28,346 bases of DNA, from NCBI GenBank assembly GCA_964449675.1, contig CAYVAR010000017.1, positions 1 to 28,346 of the forward strand. Reading direction: 5' to 3'. This document shows, piece after piece, positions 27,697 to 28,346 of this stretch. The translations under genes were made by a program, and so were the position numbers. How positions within the stretch are numbered: the stretch's first letter is position 1; each line of letters opens with the position of its first letter. The notes beneath the pieces were generated by a model. It did not search any database and had not been told where the DNA came from. It saw only the letters and a program-made list of their open reading frames with translations. This DNA comes from CAYVAR01 sp964449675. GTDB taxonomy: Bacteria > Patescibacteriota > Microgenomatia > UBA10105 > UBA927.

Positions 27697-27782
27697 TGAG
27701 TCATAAATAATAATCGGAGATTGTAAAGGACAGAACAGGTAACAATCCTCTATGCGGCGGAATCCTGAAGTAGGGTGTGGGG

Positions 27783-27868
27783 CTTCGGACTGGAATTTAT
27801 CACTCTTGACTCTCTTGCGTTCACTCTCCATTTTTCACTGTGCACTGTTCACTTTCGACTCTCTTGCT
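27783..27868. repeat. intergenic TTCACT/GACTCTCTTGC word block
   Basis: GACTCTCTTGC occurs twice (near 27808 and 27858), with TTCACT words between. It belongs to the same kind of word-like repeats as elsewhere in the window. The remainder of 27697-27873 shows no gene. Confidence 0.55.
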
Positions 27869-27873
27869 TTTCC

Positions 27874-28346
27874 CTACGGAGCCACTTCTTCCCACGTCAC
27901 GGGGAGGTCTTTCATGGCATCCGGCATGGCAACCAGAAGCCGGGGATTGTAGATGAAGAACTCTGAGGCTGTTGTGGTATTTTGATCGACGACCTCAAGA
28001 TCCCGCTCAAGACGAAAGTCAGCGGCGATAAACGAGCCCTTCCCCACAAATCGTTCAGTTCCAAGGGCACTGGTTCCGGTATGAAATACGCCGGTTGGTC
28101 CGGTGATATAGATGCCTTCGACAACTGGAGTACTTGAGGAGTAGGGAACACCAACGGATGAGGCAACCGTAATATTGTTTTTCACGATGAAGGCGACAAA
28201 GCCTGTGCCAGTGAGATTTATGCTTCCATCAATCGCCATGTTGCCGTCGACTAAAAATATGTACGAGCCGCTCCCTATATTCCAATTGCCGGAAACCGTG
28301 AGCGTCCCGGATACGTAGCAGGCTTTGCCAGAAGCAGCCGTCACAT
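27874..28346 (-). CDS. C-terminal part of a large secreted or surface protein (partial)
   Basis: The gene runs off the window at 28346; 156 or more residues are visible. The sequence is Gly/Ser/Thr-rich with short beta-strand repeats like a right-handed beta-helix (VSGTLTVSGNWNIGSGSYIFLVDGNMAIDGSINLTGTGFVAFIVKNNITV). A conserved-looking end follows: FVGKGSFIAADFRLERDLEVVDQ, then FFIYNPRLLVAMPDAMKDLPVTWEEVAP. I recall similar ends in other Microgenomates surface proteins, but cannot name a family. No start or signal peptide is visible because the N-terminus lies outside the window. Confidence 0.7.
   Translation of the reverse strand, partial: VTAASGKACYVSGTLTVSGNWNIGSGSYIFLVDGNMAIDGSINLTGTGFVAFIVKNNITVASSVGVPYSSSTPVVEGIYITGPTGVFHTGTSALGTERFVGKGSFIAADFRLERDLEVVDQNTTTASEFFIYNPRLLVAMPDAMKDLPVTWEEVAP

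Noticed and set aside
1..28346. Alternative genetic code with TGA as glycine
   Set aside because: TGA ends several genes at positions confirmed by overlaps with the next start (nth/ROK, DUF4012/rplY, AbrB/PIN).
1..28346. tRNA genes or transposases
   Set aside because: GTTCGA-like strings were seen only inside coding regions without a cloverleaf, and no transposase motif was found in any frame.

Overview
The window looks like a scaffold piece from a Candidate Phyla Radiation (Patescibacteria) bacterium, probably of the Microgenomates/OP11 group. This is inferred from gene content recognised by eye: a DUF4012 protein, a membrane-anchored NAGPA-type phosphodiester glycosidase, a compact ValRS, a free-standing four-helix-bundle (S23-type) protein, many small toxin-antitoxin modules, and an O-antigen ligase/flippase pair. 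TGA is used as a normal stop (for example nth, the DUF4012 gene, the truncated hicA), so the TGA=Gly code of Gracilibacteria/SR1 does not apply. I found no rRNA, tRNA, CRISPR array or transposase. A run of exactly 100 N at 26759-26858 is an assembly gap.

Layout. 122-2740 (+): valS and a small unknown gene. 2766-5014 (-): a Pro-rich single-pass membrane protein and a NAGPA-like protein. 5110-5659 (-): a RelE/RHH toxin-antitoxin (TA) pair. 5712-7279 (-): an unknown protein and a secreted SNase-type nuclease. 7309-7429: a strongly self-complementary block. 7432-7995 (-): efp. 8067-8695 (-): vapC/phd. 8745-9494 (-): a TrmB-like regulator, divergent from an unknown gene (+) that ends in a branched terminator. 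10249-10958 (+): AbrB/PIN pair. 10968-13124 (-): an EpmA-like ligase, a four-helix-bundle gene flanked by inverted repeats, and a SurA-N-like membrane protein. 13182-13978 (-): a small RHH gene and brnT/brnA. 14039-15618 (-): ROK kinase and nth, divergent from a TPR-like protein (+). 16189-19529 (-): rplY (bL25) and the DUF4012 protein. 19725-23094 (-): RNase HI, flippase and O-antigen ligase. 23179-25844 (-): the conserved rpmH-rnpA-yidD-yidC-jag block, interrupted by hicB and a crippled hicA. 25950-27653 (-): cupin, inositol-phosphatase-like gene with the gap, PIN/RHH pair. 27874-28346 (-): 3' part of a surface protein.

Genes that work together: efp and the EpmA-like ligase (EF-P Lys34 modification); rpmH/rnpA/yidD/yidC/jag (ribosome and RNase P parts, membrane protein insertion); flippase and O-antigen ligase, with DUF4012 and surface proteins, in the envelope. 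Six TA-type loci plus one orphan RHH gene lie within 28 kb.

The most unusual signal is a set of short word-like repeats, AT-rich tandem words and GC-rich palindromes. They lie between genes, form the ends of genes, and also sit in frame inside nth, rnhA, the flippase, the O-antigen ligase, yidC, the SNase and the NAGPA protein. One of these words (a 12-mer) also flanks the four-helix-bundle gene in inverted orientation, giving it an IVS-like or mobile-element-like architecture.
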